From Larix sibirica (lineage: Eukaryota > Streptophyta > Pinopsida > Pinales > Pinaceae): DNA of 18,635 nucleotides. The stretch spans positions 1-18,635 of the forward strand of contig NWUY0300108226.1 of NCBI GenBank assembly GCA_004151065.3, read 5' to 3'. A program made the position numbers and the translations under genes. Shown here in pieces: positions 18,461 to 18,635 of the stretch (the first letter of the stretch is position 1; each line of letters opens with the position of its first letter). The notes under the pieces were generated by a model. That model searched no databases. It saw nothing but the letters and a program-made list of their open reading frames with translations, and was not told the origin of the DNA.

Positions 18461-18635
18461 ATTATTCATTTTAACAACTCGTGCACTATTGTATTTTGAC
18501 ATGAAATCTTTGTCTTGAGAGTTATGTTCGCGTGAGTGTTCATATGCTTAGTTGTAATTTTTGCACCGAGTGTAAACGAGGTGCTTACAACCCAGTATGG
18601 GGAAGATCCTGTAATGGATGTCACATGTCACATGT
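18461..18635. other. Right flank, unassigned
   Basis: 175 bases to the window edge, continuous with 11703-11762 before LINE insertion. No gene. Ends with a small tandem tcacatg x2 (18621-18634). May be upstream genomic DNA or the 5' part of a longer copia LTR. Confidence 0.5.

Noticed and set aside
18621-18635. Tandem tcacatg x2 at the window edge as a boundary signal
   Set aside because: Two 7-mers are too short to mean anything and the context is cut by the window.

Overview
The window looks like intergenic DNA from a large, repeat-rich plant nuclear genome (seed plant; species not determinable from sequence alone). I find no intact host gene, tRNA, rRNA or CRISPR array. Essentially everything that can be read is retrotransposon, and all of it is oriented on the minus strand. 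The evidence for a plant is: an L1-type LINE with a DUF4283-like/CCHC ORF1 and a C-terminal RNase H, a Ty3/gypsy element of the Tat/Athila kind, and a Ty1/copia element primed by initiator tRNA-Met.

Layout, read from the right (5' on the minus strand). (1) 18461-18635 is unassigned flank. (2) 11774-18449 is an end-to-end LINE of about 6.7 kb, bounded by a perfect 11-bp target-site duplication (11763-11773 and 18450-18460). It ends in AATAAA and a short poly(A). ORF1 and ORF2 overlap at a TAATG stop/start, and both carry several stops and frameshifts, so it is dead. (3) 9980-11702 is the 5' part of a Ty1/copia element: a candidate short LTR, a tRNA-iMet primer-binding site, a long non-coding leader, and the start of gag. 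(4) That gag is cut at 9979/9980 by a Ty3/gypsy element. Its 986-bp 5' LTR (8994-9979) and a decayed tRNA-Asp-type primer-binding site are followed by broken gag, protease, reverse transcriptase, RNase H and integrase, down to about 3270.

(5) Left of the integrase, 1-3270 is still downstream in the gypsy sense direction, and no 3' LTR appears before the window edge. It holds a second decayed coding region (about 2047 down to 1, running off the window) on the same strand. I do not recognise it as gag, pol or a standard envelope gene. Its first part has protein-like conserved blocks; the rest is full of short [I/V]-A-T and P-Q-E repeats. It is the most interesting part of the window: either an extra post-integrase ORF of this gypsy family or part of a separate repeat.

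History inferred: the gypsy element inserted into the copia gag, and the LINE inserted beside or inside the copia 5' end. The gypsy part is AT-rich and heavily decayed, with many changes consistent with methyl-cytosine deamination. The LINE is more GC-rich and reads much better, so it is probably younger or was decaying more slowly.
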